A stretch of 48,788 nucleotides of DNA from Vibrio harveyi NBRC 15634 = ATCC 14126 = KCTC 12724 (GCF_001591145.1 NZ_BCUF01000045.1:1-48788), one strand, 5' to 3'. Numbered from the stretch's first letter, positions 1-9,233 are shown. The notes: generated by a model not told the origin, from the letters alone. Numbers and translations are program-made.

Positions 1-50
1 AATCAATGACAACGCTCTGAATCCTGCATCTTGAAGTCACTTGGGTATAT
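1..50. repeat. Left copy of 50-bp terminal inverted repeat
   Basis: The first 50 bases are the reverse complement of the last 50 bases (48739-48788) with a single difference (G at 26 here, A in the reverse complement of the other copy). Similarity stops abruptly after base 50. The core resembles a dispersed intergenic repeat that I recall from Vibrio genomes, but I cannot check copy number. No transposase gene lies next to it. Confidence 0.85.
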
Positions 51-296
51 CATCGAATGTGCCATTCCAGAATAAAATTCTATTCATAGTGGAGAGTTCT
101 AGTTTCAAATGTTGTGAATGCTCCGTCATGAATGTTTAGACTGATATTTAACAAAATATTAGATATGTATGTTGTTTTTTCGTTTTTGTTGAAGCTATCA
201 ACGTCAAATTCTGGTAATTGCAGAATATTTGCGTATCCTAGAATGTAAATTAAATGTTAACTAAAACAAACTAGATGTGCCTCATTAAAGGAGCCA

Positions 297-956
297 ATGA
301 TGTTACATTCACGTGAGAACACCCTACATTTAACTCAGCTCAGCATGGCCGCGATTGAGCAACTTTCTCCTTCCTTTGAAGGACTACCTCGGACAGAACA
401 TGCCGATGGTCAGTATCGTTTACGCCGCTACTCCGTCGTGGGGTTTGAAAATGGTCAAGTGATTGATTTAAACAAGAACAGCTTTGTTCAGTCATCGGAT
501 ATCAACCGCTTTCAAGGTGATGTCGTTCGTCAATTTGAGCCGATTGAGAAAGGTATTCTTTCAAGTGACGGCTTCCGTGAAATGTGCGCGTTGTTTGTTA
601 ATGCTAATCACCTACCAGAAGGTCAGGAAATCGAAATTCACCAGATTCGAATCACAGCGATTTATGATGAAACTCAAGTTGCTCCCGAAGGCGTGCACCA
701 AGATGGCTTTGACCATATCGCGCTTGTCGGCGTGGGACGTCACAACATCATGGGCGGGGACATCATGCTTTACAGCAGCCACAATCAAGCGCCTTTCTTC
801 CGTAAAGTGCTGGAGAATGGGGAAGTTGCAATGCTGGCAGACAGCAAACTGTGGCACAACGCCGTTCCAATTCGCTCAGTGATTAATGATCAAGAAGGTC
901 ACATGGATGTATTTGTACTGACAGCGACGGACAAACGAAATGAACTTCAATCTTAA
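297..956 (+). CDS. 2OG-Fe(II) dioxygenase family protein (PF10014-like)
   Basis: This is a probable iron(II)/2-oxoglutarate dioxygenase of the family that includes bacterial L-isoleucine hydroxylase; the substrate is unknown, and a free amino acid or small metabolite is the family expectation. The iron-binding facial triad is visible as HQD at residues 134-136 and a distal His at 187 in LWHNAV. The length of 219 residues suits the family, there is no signal peptide, and the enzyme should be cytoplasmic. Two adjacent ATGs (297 and 300) follow an AAAGGAG ribosome site; the second has slightly better spacing. Its 3' end overlaps the next gene by 17 bases, so the two are almost certainly co-transcribed and probably translationally coupled. 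The family call is firm and the reaction is not. Confidence 0.85.
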   Translation: MMLHSRENTLHLTQLSMAAIEQLSPSFEGLPRTEHADGQYRLRRYSVVGFENGQVIDLNKNSFVQSSDINRFQGDVVRQFEPIEKGILSSDGFREMCALFVNANHLPEGQEIEIHQIRITAIYDETQVAPEGVHQDGFDHIALVGVGRHNIMGGDIMLYSSHNQAPFFRKVLENGEVAMLADSKLWHNAVPIRSVINDQEGHMDVFVLTATDKRNELQS

Positions 957-2175
957 TCAAATTCGAGAGCAGTTTCCGGCATTGGCGCAATACCATAACG
1001 ACCGTCCAGTAACGTTTTTTGATGGTCCTGGCGGTTCACAGGTACCGCAGTCGGTGTTAGACAGTATGGTGAGTTACCTTGGGCATTTTAACTCTAATCT
1101 CGGTGGGCACTATTTCTCGAGTCAAGCGACGGTTGACGTTATGCAATCCGCTCGTGAGTCTGCGCAAGCACTGCTCAATGCACCTTCATCCGGTAATATC
1201 GTTTTTGGTGCCAATATGACGTCACTGACTTTCCAATTAAGTCGTGCGATCAGTCGCGACTGGAAAGAGGGAGATGAAATCATTGTCTCGGCATTAGATC
1301 ACTACTCCAATGTATCGAGCTGGCAGCAAGCCGCAGAAGACAAAGGCGTCATTGTTCACCAAGTGAGAATCAACGAACATGACTGTACGTTAGATCTAGA
1401 ACATCTGCAAAGTCTGCTGAGCGAAAAAACTCGCTTAGTCGCTGTGACTTACGCATCGAATACCACCGGCTCAATTGTCGACATTCATCAAGTGGTAGAA
1501 CTGGCGCATCGCATTGGTGCTCAGGTTTATGTGGATGCTGTTCATTATGCGCCGCACCACTTAGTCGATGTGCAAGCAGTAGGGTGTGATTTCTTGGCGT
1601 GTTCAGCATATAAGTTTTTTGGACCACATGTCGGTATTGCTTACATTGCTGACCAATGGTTGCACAGTATCAAACCGTATAAAGTGGAACCCGCAACGAA
1701 TATTGGACCAGGGCGCTTCGAAACAGGAACGCAGAGTTTTGAAGGTTTAGCAGGCGTGACTGCTGCTATCGAATACTTAGCGCAATTTGGTGATGAAGGT
1801 GCATCACTTCGTCAGCGTTTAGAGCAGAGCTATGCGTTATATAATCAGCATGAACAGCAATTAAGTGCGCATTTCTTACAGCGTCTGGGTGCGCTTGATG
1901 GGGTGAATCTGTTTGGTATTAACGATGAAAGTAGCCAACTGAGGACACCCACGTTTGCTCTTACGTTTGATAAATACGCTCCAGAGTTCATTGCTAAAAC
2001 GTTGGGGGAACACAATATCTGCGTTTGGAACGGGCACTTCTACGCACTCGGGTTGGTTCGCCAATTGGGGCTCGAAGAATCTGGTGGCGTGGTGCGAATT
2101 GGTTGTATGCACTACAACACCACAGCTGAGATCGATATGTTATTTGATGTGTTAGAGAGCATACTGGACGCGTAA
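940..2175 (+). CDS. Class V aminotransferase, cysteine-desulfurase-like (VC1184 subfamily)
   Basis: This is a fold-type I PLP enzyme of 411 residues resembling SufS/CsdA and, from memory, the VC1184 subfamily model TIGR01976. The PLP lysine is K225 in CSAYKFFGPH, with D199 and H202 in VDAVHYAPHH and an active-site DHYSN at 120-124. The loop that carries the catalytic cysteine in true desulfurases (GHHCA in SufS) reads GHFYA at 365-369, so Tyr replaces the sulfur-accepting Cys. It is therefore unlikely to be a normal cysteine desulfurase; another beta-elimination, lyase or transaminase reaction is more plausible. It starts inside the end of the oxygenase gene, which suggests that the two proteins act on the same pathway. 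A bidirectional terminator follows. Confidence 0.88.
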   Translation: MNFNLNQIREQFPALAQYHNDRPVTFFDGPGGSQVPQSVLDSMVSYLGHFNSNLGGHYFSSQATVDVMQSARESAQALLNAPSSGNIVFGANMTSLTFQLSRAISRDWKEGDEIIVSALDHYSNVSSWQQAAEDKGVIVHQVRINEHDCTLDLEHLQSLLSEKTRLVAVTYASNTTGSIVDIHQVVELAHRIGAQVYVDAVHYAPHHLVDVQAVGCDFLACSAYKFFGPHVGIAYIADQWLHSIKPYKVEPATNIGPGRFETGTQSFEGLAGVTAAIEYLAQFGDEGASLRQRLEQSYALYNQHEQQLSAHFLQRLGALDGVNLFGINDESSQLRTPTFALTFDKYAPEFIAKTLGEHNICVWNGHFYALGLVRQLGLEESGGVVRIGCMHYNTTAEIDMLFDVLESILDA

Positions 2176-2195
2176 GAATCGAAAACTCAAAGAAC

Positions 2196-2226
2196 AAAAA
2201 GCTCGGGCACTTGGCTCGAGCTTTTT
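2196..2226. terminator. Bidirectional rho-independent terminator
   Basis: A 9-bp stem AAAAGCTCG / CGAGCTTTT with an 11-nt loop, A-rich before and T-rich after, sits between two convergent genes (stops at 2175 and 2255). It can serve both strands. Confidence 0.85.
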
Positions 2227-2254
2227 CGTTTCTCTAAATTCAATTAATCGAGGC

Positions 2255-3091
2255 TTATTCGCTCACTTCAATCTCATACGAAGTAAATTTACGTACGTTA
2301 ATCACTCCAGTATCAAAGATTAGGTATTGACCTTTAATGCCTTGCAGTGTGCCAGTGACGACAGGGTTCTTATCAAAGTTGTGTGAGGTGATTTTTGTTG
2401 GATGTTGCTGAACTGGGTAGCTCAGGAAAGTGATGTTCTCACTTAATACTTCAATAGCATCATCACCGTATTGTTGCTTAATCTCAGCAATTTTATCTTC
2501 CACCAATGGCAGCAGCTCAGCGAAACGCTCTTGTAGCTCAATTGGTTCTCCATCACCTTTTAATAGAGTACGCCAATTCGTCTTATCGGCAATGTGTTTC
2601 GCTAACTCTACTTCAATCAGACCAGAGATATGGCGGGTTTTCACCTTGAAGATCGGTAGGCCTTGCGTCGCACCCTGATCGATCCAGCGGGTTGGGATTT
2701 GAGTATGACGTGTGATACCAACTTTCAAGCTTGACGTATTCGACAGGTAAACGAAGTGGTCTACCATGCAATTCTCTTCCCCCCATTGAGGTTCACGGCA
2801 GGTACCTTGCTCGTAGTGACAAGTTTCTGGCTTCATGATGCACATGTCGCAACTCGCTAACTTTTTCATACAAACGAAACAGTGGCCTTGAGAATAGCTT
2901 TTTTTAGTTTTCTTACCGCAAGAGCAGCAGTAAATGTTGCCAGTGTGAGTCAAGGTAAGTGTTTGACCAAGAAACGGACTTAGATCCACTTCTTCATCAC
3001 CGACAGGTAAACGGTAACTTACGGCACCGTCTAGAGAAGCACGCATCTTACTTAGCGTACCAGTAGCAATTATTGACATGACATTACTCAT
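2255..3091 (-). CDS. DUF2797 domain protein
   Basis: This conserved protein of unknown function matches the DUF2797 family as I remember it. From the chosen start it has 278 residues. The N-terminal half is very cysteine-rich (CCSCGKK, CFVCMKK, CDMC, CHYEQGTC), which suggests zinc or iron-sulfur binding; a GITR motif followed by RWIDQGA lies in the middle. The frame is open for a further 46 codons upstream, but that stretch covers a promoter-like TATACT, so I start at the ATG at 3091 (MSNVMSIIATGTL); the ATG at 3079 is an alternative. It stands alone and converges on the oxygenase/aminotransferase operon. No function is assigned. Confidence 0.8.
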   Translation of the reverse strand: MSNVMSIIATGTLSKMRASLDGAVSYRLPVGDEEVDLSPFLGQTLTLTHTGNIYCCSCGKKTKKSYSQGHCFVCMKKLASCDMCIMKPETCHYEQGTCREPQWGEENCMVDHFVYLSNTSSLKVGITRHTQIPTRWIDQGATQGLPIFKVKTRHISGLIEVELAKHIADKTNWRTLLKGDGEPIELQERFAELLPLVEDKIAEIKQQYGDDAIEVLSENITFLSYPVQQHPTKITSHNFDKNPVVTGTLQGIKGQYLIFDTGVINVRKFTSYEIEVSE

Positions 3092-3107
3092 TATTGTGTT
3101 TTTGCAC

Positions 3108-3113
3108 AGTATA
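3108..3113 (-). promoter_or_regulatory. Candidate -10 box for the DUF2797 gene
   Basis: TATACT on the minus strand lies 16 bases before the chosen start codon (3091), implying a very short 5' leader. No convincing -35 is seen. Its main value is that it argues against the longer upstream reading frame. Confidence 0.4.
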
Positions 3114-3419
3114 TACCGAACCGGGCTCGATAGGCAGGAAGAGGGAGCGAAGTTGCGGGATTTGAGTGTTCTTTGTTGGTTTTTTAATCGATGTACTCTA
3201 TTAAGGTTTGAAGTGCTTCGCACAAGCACTTAAATGAAAATACACAGGCTACTTTGGAGCAAGATCATGTTGTATAACCATATGTAATGTATCAATAGTG
3301 AGAATTTGAGTTAAAAATCACTTTTTGGCTTGATAAATAACTTTATTTGAAAAGTGAAATAACATTCAGTACATTGGTCGATATAAACAGAATGATACTC
3401 AGTAACTAGGTTGGTCGTG

Positions 3420-4757
3420 ATGAAATGGATACATAGATTAATTTTTGCATTATCGATATGCACCATCAGTTTGGTGGCGTTATATAGCTTGCTTGGTGAT
3501 ACCCGCAAACTTGAAGTTACACCAGATAAGTTCAATATCCATGTAACCAATGACGCTATTGCGGGCGGTCTGAGTGAGTCAGATATTGCCTATCAAAACC
3601 ACAGTTTGACTTTAAATTGTGATCTCAAAGAGAGTAAGTACGCATGGCCATACTGTGGAATTTCCGTGTACACCGATGTAAAAGAAGCAACCAAGGGGTT
3701 GGATCTTTCTAGTTACCACACGGTCCGTTTGAAGATCCGTTACGAGGCTGCAGGTGATGGGCAAAGCCCAAGCAAAAATCTACGTTTGTATTTAAGAAAC
3801 TTTAACTCTGCCTACTCAATACCAACGGATGAATACACCATTAAATACAATGGTATGCAGTTTTCTCCTTCCGATTTCAGTGAGATTATTGAGATTCCAA
3901 TTAAGAACCTTCAAGTCATGACATGGTGGTTGAATGACAATGATGTTGCTATTGAGCACTCTGCTCCGGAGTTTTCTAACATTACACGCATTGATTTAGC
4001 GACAGGTGCAGGTGCGGCGCTTGGTAAACATAAGATCGTGATCGACAAAATTGAGTTTGAAGGTGCGTACGTCCAGCAATCAACGCTGTTGTTTGTTTTA
4101 TTGTTCTCCTGGATGGCATTAGGTTTGGCATTTTCACTGCACGAGATGCGAAAGAACAAAATGGCTTACAACAAAGCGAAAAAACGTCATCGTCATCTAG
4201 AGAAAGTTAACAACACGTTACGTGCGCAAAATTATGAATTCGCTGAACTGGCGCACCGTGATGCATTGACTGGAGCGATGAACCGTCATGCGGTACAAAG
4301 TTGGCTAGAACAGCAAGCTCGACAGGTTCGATGGGGGCACGACTCATTTTCCATTTTGTATATGGACTTAGATAAATTCAAACGTGTGAACGACAAGTAC
4401 GGTCACCAGATGGGTGATGATATTCTGCGTGAGTTCGTCATGGTAATCTCAAGTTCGATTCAACCCGAAGATCGCCTGGTTCGATGGGGTGGGGAAGAGT
4501 TTGTGGTTTTTTGCCCAGACACCAATGTGGAACAAGCGGTGAAAAAAGCAGAACTCATAAGACAGAATGTTGAAAGTCACTTGTGGGTTCATGGTGAACC
4601 TTTGACGTGCAGTATCGGTGTCGCTCAGATGCAAAATGAACGAGTCTCTGAGACGATGGCTCGTGCAGACGAAGTGCTCTACTTAGCTAAGCGCAATGGT
4701 CGCAACCGAATCGAAGTGAATTACGGCATGCAAATGAAGTCAGATGTGGCGTCTTAA
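3420..4757 (+). CDS. Membrane-anchored diguanylate cyclase (GGDEF)
   Basis: This protein makes c-di-GMP from two GTP. It has 445 residues: a first membrane segment (about 5-25), a periplasmic region (26-220), a second membrane segment (222-241), a short coiled coil (245-275) and a GGDEF domain with an intact GGEEF motif at 357-361 and a DLDKFKRVND substrate-binding region. The inhibitory I-site, normally RxxD, reads QPED at 348-351, so product inhibition is probably lost. The periplasmic part is rich in beta-strand-like segments and resembles jelly-roll carbohydrate-binding modules (weak inference). The frame opens at a TTG (3411), but the ATG at 3420 has the better-spaced AGG. It appears monocistronic. 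Confidence 0.92.
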   Translation: MKWIHRLIFALSICTISLVALYSLLGDTRKLEVTPDKFNIHVTNDAIAGGLSESDIAYQNHSLTLNCDLKESKYAWPYCGISVYTDVKEATKGLDLSSYHTVRLKIRYEAAGDGQSPSKNLRLYLRNFNSAYSIPTDEYTIKYNGMQFSPSDFSEIIEIPIKNLQVMTWWLNDNDVAIEHSAPEFSNITRIDLATGAGAALGKHKIVIDKIEFEGAYVQQSTLLFVLLFSWMALGLAFSLHEMRKNKMAYNKAKKRHRHLEKVNNTLRAQNYEFAELAHRDALTGAMNRHAVQSWLEQQARQVRWGHDSFSILYMDLDKFKRVNDKYGHQMGDDILREFVMVISSSIQPEDRLVRWGGEEFVVFCPDTNVEQAVKKAELIRQNVESHLWVHGEPLTCSIGVAQMQNERVSETMARADEVLYLAKRNGRNRIEVNYGMQMKSDVAS

Positions 4758-4903
4758 ATCCAGCCTTAGACAGAGAAATACAGAGAAGAAAAAAGGTGGC
4801 CGACCGACCACCAAAAGGGAAACTGCTGAACATGACTATGGGGTAGTAGCTAGGTATTCATATGATTACCGAGAACAGCAGCTGTAGTGCTAGACTTTGA
4901 CGA

Positions 4904-4939
4904 CAGAGAGCTGCGCATGATGTAGCTCTCTGCGTTTTT
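4904..4939 (+). terminator. Probable rho-independent terminator
   Basis: A perfect 9-bp stem CAGAGAGCT / AGCTCTCTG with an 11-nt loop is followed by CGTTTTT. It lies between convergent genes, about 150 bases after the diguanylate cyclase stop. The run of T favours the plus strand. Confidence 0.7.
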
Positions 4940-4953
4940 CCAGAACCTCGTTG

Positions 4954-6324
4954 TTACCAGAACAACCAAGCGAACAGCGTTAGTGCACCAATACATGCGA
5001 TGTTCAGAACCATACCAATTCGCATCATTTCTTTCTGTTTAATATGACCCGTCGCAAAAACAATAGCATTTGGTGGTGTTGCTACTGGAAGCATGAAGGC
5101 ACAAGACGCAGCAACAGCGATTAGCGCAGATAGAATCACTGGCGATAGACCAAGAGCCTCAGCAATGGTTGCAAATACGGGCACCAACAGTGCAGCACTC
5201 GCCGTGTTACTTGCAAACTCAGTTAAGAAAACGACGAATGCGACAACGGCTAAGATAGTCAGTAGCACGCCTGCTTGCTCTAGGAACCCAGCTAGACCAT
5301 TTGCTAGGAATACGCTTGTTCCTGTCGCTTTAAGCACATTGCTCAGACAGATACCACCGCCGAACAAGATCAGTACGCCCCAATCGGTGGTTTTCTCAAT
5401 ATCTTTCCATTCCACTGCTCGTGACGCACCAAGCAAAAGAATTGCACCGATTGCCACTAAGGTATCGAATTTAGCAAAGCCACCTAGCATCGCGTTGATT
5501 GGTTTGCTGAAAATCCACAAAGTAACCGTCAATAGGAAGATTGCTAGCGTGATCATTTTGCCGTTTGTCCACTCAACAGGCTGGTGGTCAAGTTCGAACT
5601 TGTGGCTCAAATCAGGCTTAGTCATGGTGTAAAGGACCAAGATAGCGATAGGCATGAGAATCAATGAAATTGGTAAACCTAGTTCCATCCACTCTGTAAA
5701 ACTCAAACCGACTTCTGCCGCTGCGATAGCGTTCGGTGGGCTACCAACTAGCGTTGCAATGCCACCAATAGAGGCGCTGTAAGCAATGCCCAGTAGAACG
5801 AACAAGTAGGTACTGTGACTTTTCTTCGCATCCAGTTTGCTCATTACACCTAGAACCAATGGCAACATCATGGCTGTGGTTGCAGTGTTTGAAATCCACA
5901 TTGAAAGACCCGCGCTAACACCAAACAACATGAACACAGCAACTGACATCTTACCGCGTGCGATGAGCAACACTTTATCGGCGATGGCTTGATCGAGCTT
6001 TTGTTTATGAAGTGCAGCGGCAAGAGCAAATCCACCCAAGAACAAGAAGATGATCGAGTTAGAGAAGTTGTTCAGTGCGGCTTGCGTATTAAAGACCCCC
6101 AAAAATACCGCGAGTAGCGGGATCAAAAGAGCCGTGATGCTCACATGGATTGCTTCCGTTAACCAAAGTACAGCTACGAAAATCAAAATACACAAGCCAG
6201 TTACGACTTGAGGATCAAAGGGTAGGGTGTTGAACAATATAGCGAATAGCAGGACATTAGACGTTAATATCATGCTGTTGCGAGTGAAGAACCAGTTCTT
6301 CAATGTCACAGCGAGTGCGGTCAT
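4954..6324 (-). CDS. DASS-family sodium/dicarboxylate symporter, VcINDY-like
   Basis: This is an inner-membrane carrier that should import C4-dicarboxylates such as succinate with sodium. The 456 residues are close to V. cholerae VcINDY (about 460), the structurally solved member. Both signature SNT motifs are intact: SNTAT at 145-149 and SNTAS at 372-376, each followed further on by a PPNAI motif (SPPNAI and TPPNAI), which together form the sodium and carboxylate sites. The sequence is hydrophobic throughout. The start is supported by AAAGGAG eight bases before the ATG. It lies downstream of sanA, with a terminator hairpin between them, so it probably has its own promoter. It would supply substrate for malic enzyme, encoded two genes upstream. 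Confidence 0.93.
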   Translation of the reverse strand: MTALAVTLKNWFFTRNSMILTSNVLLFAILFNTLPFDPQVVTGLCILIFVAVLWLTEAIHVSITALLIPLLAVFLGVFNTQAALNNFSNSIIFLFLGGFALAAALHKQKLDQAIADKVLLIARGKMSVAVFMLFGVSAGLSMWISNTATTAMMLPLVLGVMSKLDAKKSHSTYLFVLLGIAYSASIGGIATLVGSPPNAIAAAEVGLSFTEWMELGLPISLILMPIAILVLYTMTKPDLSHKFELDHQPVEWTNGKMITLAIFLLTVTLWIFSKPINAMLGGFAKFDTLVAIGAILLLGASRAVEWKDIEKTTDWGVLILFGGGICLSNVLKATGTSVFLANGLAGFLEQAGVLLTILAVVAFVVFLTEFASNTASAALLVPVFATIAEALGLSPVILSALIAVAASCAFMLPVATPPNAIVFATGHIKQKEMMRIGMVLNIACIGALTLFAWLFW

Positions 6325-6475
6325 GGTTGTGCTCCTTTTGCATTGCCTTAGTGTTGGTTTTTTATGGCAAAGTAACTGACTTGTAGTTATTTATTGATTA
6401 AATGTTACTGCGAATGCGAAAGGTAATTTTGTCTGAATCGACGGTCGAGCAAGAAAGTGTGAGGTTGGGAATTAG

Positions 6476-6499
6476 AAATGGGTAGAAAGCTACCCATTT
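6476..6499 (-). terminator. Terminator after sanA
   Basis: A perfect 10-bp stem AAATGGGTAG / CTACCCATTT with a 4-nt loop lies 70 bases after the sanA stop on the minus strand and is followed there by a T-rich stretch. Confidence 0.7.
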
Positions 6500-6569
6500 A
6501 CTTTTAATGAATTGTTATCGGTGTGTAATGCATGGCTGAGTGGTTGAAATAAACGACATCTCATAAGGT

Positions 6570-7304
6570 TTACTGCACAGGGATATTACGTTCGTTATCG
6601 ATGGTTTCTGGTACCTCTTCCACGGCAACGATTGGCTCTTGAGGACCAAGAAAGCGCGGTTGAGTATGCATTACGTACAGATCTAAGAATGCTTTTACAC
6701 GAGCCATAAGTTCACGAGTGCGCATGTTGAGTTTTTGCTTGCTTGCCGTTGGACCTGCTACTGCCAAACATTGTGCGTCGATATTGTATGCATCGGCAAT
6801 GAAAAGAGCACGCTCACAGTGGAACCGCTGTGTGACAATTAGGAAGCGCTCAGAGGCAAAAATCTTCTTTGCTCGAACAATCGAATCCAAAGTACGAAAT
6901 CCTGCGTAATCGAGATGGATGACCTCCTCCGGCACACCGGCTTTCAGTAAGTCTCGTTTCATCGTCCAAGGTTCATTGTAAGAGCGGTGAGCGTTATCCC
7001 CACTCAACAAAAATTGCTTCACTTTGCCTTGTTTGTACAACTCAATAGCAGCATTGATTCGGTGTGTGTAATAGGTGTTGAGCACCTTACCAATGTATTT
7101 ACTGGTACCAAGAACAACGGCGACTTCATGCTCGGGTACTTGCTCGTAGTCGGTAAAAATTTGTTCTTGTGCTTGTAGCACAACCCAACGGTCTATGGCG
7201 ATAACGGTGACGAGGAGACCGATTAAAGAGATCGACAAAACCAAAGCCAGACGCTTCCATGAGAATTTAAGCTTCCACTTTGACTTTATGCGGGAAAACA
7301 GCAA
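6570..7304 (-). CDS. sanA: SanA, DUF218 family envelope protein
   Basis: This is an orthologue of E. coli SanA (239 residues there, 244 here), an inner-membrane-anchored periplasmic protein needed for exclusion of vancomycin and other bulky compounds at high temperature. One N-terminal membrane segment (about 18-40) is followed by a DUF218 domain with the diagnostic blocks AVVLGTSKY, LLSGDN, YNEP, DYAGFRTLDS and TQRFHCERALFIA. The C-terminal tail RFLGPQEPIV also matches. There is no ATG near the N terminus; the frame starts at a TTG (7304) preceded by AAGGAC, so the start is less certain than the identity. It lies downstream of maeA beyond a strong terminator. Confidence 0.93.
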   Translation of the reverse strand: MLFSRIKSKWKLKFSWKRLALVLSISLIGLLVTVIAIDRWVVLQAQEQIFTDYEQVPEHEVAVVLGTSKYIGKVLNTYYTHRINAAIELYKQGKVKQFLLSGDNAHRSYNEPWTMKRDLLKAGVPEEVIHLDYAGFRTLDSIVRAKKIFASERFLIVTQRFHCERALFIADAYNIDAQCLAVAGPTASKQKLNMRTRELMARVKAFLDLYVMHTQPRFLGPQEPIVAVEEVPETIDNERNIPVQ

Positions 7305-7407
7305 AACGTTCGATGTCCTTATTTCAATGTGTATCCCTCATCATATCTGATAGAAATGAAAAGAGAGAAGCCCATTTATGCCAAAATACGGTTAGGATGA
7401 GAAAAAA

Positions 7408-7444
7408 AAGCATAAAAAACAAAAGCCCCCGCAATGCGAGGGCT
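7408..7444 (-). terminator. Terminator after maeA
   Basis: On the minus strand, AGCCCTCGC pairs with GCGGGGGCT (one G-U pair) across a 3-nt loop and is followed by a long T-rich tract. It sits 27 bases after the maeA stop codon. Confidence 0.9.
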
Positions 7445-7470
7445 AATTATTATACAAAGCGTAGCAAAAT

Positions 7471-9159
7471 TTAGAATGCTGTGCGTTTGTAACGGCGATA
7501 AACAGGCTGCCAGAACGCTTGGTCAATGGCGTCGTTTAACGCTTCATCGGTGATTTCTAGCGCAACGCCTTGCTCAATTGCTTTCTTCGCAACAGCGAAT
7601 GCAATCTTCTTCGATACCAAATGAATTTCTTCTAGTGGTGGAAGTAGGGCACCGTTGCCGTTGATAGCTAATGGCGAACATGTTGCCAACGCTCGGCTTG
7701 ATTCCATCAGCATTTCATCGGTTACACGCTTCGCATTCACCGCCAGAACACCAAGGCCAATACCTGGGAAAATGTAGCTGTTGTTACATTGTGCGATAGG
7801 GTAAGAACGACCTTCATGAACCACTGGCTCGAATGGGCTACCTGTTGCAACCAATGCTTCGCCGTTTGTCCAACGAATGATGTCGTTTGGCGTTGCTTCT
7901 ACACGGCTAGTTGGGTTCGACAATGGGAACACGATCGGACGCTTACAGTGTTTGTGCATCTCTTTGATTACTTCTTCACTGAACAGACCCGGAGCACCCG
8001 ATACACCGATCAGCACTGTTGGTTTCGCGTTGTGCATCACATCAAGAAGTGAGAAGCCATTTCCTTCATTTTCCCACTCTTTTGTGTTGTCGAACTTCTG
8101 AACCAAGCGTTGCTGGAAATCAAGAAGGTTAGGCATACCCTCTTGCAATAGACCCCAACGGTCAACCATGTAAACTTGTGAACGCGCTTTCTTATCAGAA
8201 ATCCCTTCCGACACCATTTGTGCGATGATCGCTTCGGCGATACCACAACCTGCTGAACCTGCACCCAAGAAAGTAATACGTTGATCTGAAAGCTTAGTGC
8301 CTGCCGCTTTACATGCTGCTAGTAGAGAGCCTACCGTTACCGCAGCTGTACCTTGAATGTCATCGTTGAAACAACAGATGCGATCTTTGTAGCGCTCTAG
8401 AAGCGGCATTGCGTTTTTCTGTGCAAAGTCTTCGAACTGGATTAGCGCATCAGGCCAACGACGTTGTACTGCTTGGATAAACTCTTCAACAAACGCATCG
8501 TAATCTGGACCCGTGATACGAGGATGACGCCAGCCCATGTACATTGGGTCTGCTAGACGTTGCGGGTTGTTAGTACCTACATCCAGTACGATTGGTAGCG
8601 TGTACGCAGGGCTGATACCACCACACGCCGTGTATAAAGAAAGTTTACCGATTGGAATGCCCATGCCGCCGATACCTTGGTCACCCAAGCCCAAGATTCG
8701 TTCGCCATCAGTCACTACGATAACTTTAACGTTGTGGTTGGCTGCGTTGTTTAGCAGATCATCGATACGATCGCGGTTCGGGTATGAGATAAATAGACCA
8801 CGACCACGACGGTAGATATTTGAGAAGTTCTCACACGCTGCACCAACAGTTGGTGTGTAGATGATAGGCATCATCTCTGAAATGTGGTTTTGAACTAGTC
8901 GGTAGTATAGCGTTTCGTTTGTATCTTGGATGTTGCGCAGGTAAATGTGCTTATCCATGTCGCTTTCAAAGCTTTTGTACTGTTGGTACGCACGCTCTAC
9001 CTGTTCTTGGATCGTTTCAGTTGTCTCTGGTAGAAGACCTTCCAAGTTAAATGAACTACGTTCTTCTGCAGAGAACGCACTGCCCTTGTTCAATAGAGGA
9101 GTCGCTAAAAGAGCCGGACCCGCATATGGGATATAGAGTGGGCGCTTGTCGTTGTTCAT
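7471..9159 (-). CDS. maeA: NAD-dependent malic enzyme MaeA
   Basis: This enzyme oxidatively decarboxylates L-malate to pyruvate with NAD+. The protein has 562 residues from the ATG at 9159 (MNNDKRPLYIPY), matching MaeA/SfcA length (565 in E. coli). Visible are the conserved IIYTPTVGAAC block, the substrate/metal region RFEDFAQKNA-like (here QFEDFAQKNA) with CFNDDIQGTAAV, the nucleotide-binding FLGAGSAGCGIAEAI, and FPLSNPTSRVEATP. The open frame extends 18 codons further upstream, but an AAGG ribosome site fits the chosen ATG. The intergenic region to the divergent helicase gene holds a consensus FNR box, suggesting control by oxygen. Together with the VcINDY-like transporter it would let the cell turn imported dicarboxylates into pyruvate. 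Confidence 0.96.
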   Translation of the reverse strand: MNNDKRPLYIPYAGPALLATPLLNKGSAFSAEERSSFNLEGLLPETTETIQEQVERAYQQYKSFESDMDKHIYLRNIQDTNETLYYRLVQNHISEMMPIIYTPTVGAACENFSNIYRRGRGLFISYPNRDRIDDLLNNAANHNVKVIVVTDGERILGLGDQGIGGMGIPIGKLSLYTACGGISPAYTLPIVLDVGTNNPQRLADPMYMGWRHPRITGPDYDAFVEEFIQAVQRRWPDALIQFEDFAQKNAMPLLERYKDRICCFNDDIQGTAAVTVGSLLAACKAAGTKLSDQRITFLGAGSAGCGIAEAIIAQMVSEGISDKKARSQVYMVDRWGLLQEGMPNLLDFQQRLVQKFDNTKEWENEGNGFSLLDVMHNAKPTVLIGVSGAPGLFSEEVIKEMHKHCKRPIVFPLSNPTSRVEATPNDIIRWTNGEALVATGSPFEPVVHEGRSYPIAQCNNSYIFPGIGLGVLAVNAKRVTDEMLMESSRALATCSPLAINGNGALLPPLEEIHLVSKKIAFAVAKKAIEQGVALEITDEALNDAIDQAFWQPVYRRYKRTAF

Positions 9160-9233
9160 TGGGTGCCTTAAATGTAGGGTTGAAGGATGCGTGCAAAATT
9201 CTAACGGGTTCACTATTTAGTTGTAAACATTCG

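Noticed and set aside
2255..3229. Longer N terminus for the DUF2797 protein
   Set aside because: The extra 46 residues are unlike the family and cover a promoter-like TATACT, so the ATG at 3091 is preferred.
6380..6400. LuxR-type quorum-sensing box upstream of the VcINDY-like gene
   Set aside because: Only one half (TTATTTATTGATTAAA) resembles the consensus and such AT-rich matches are expected by chance.
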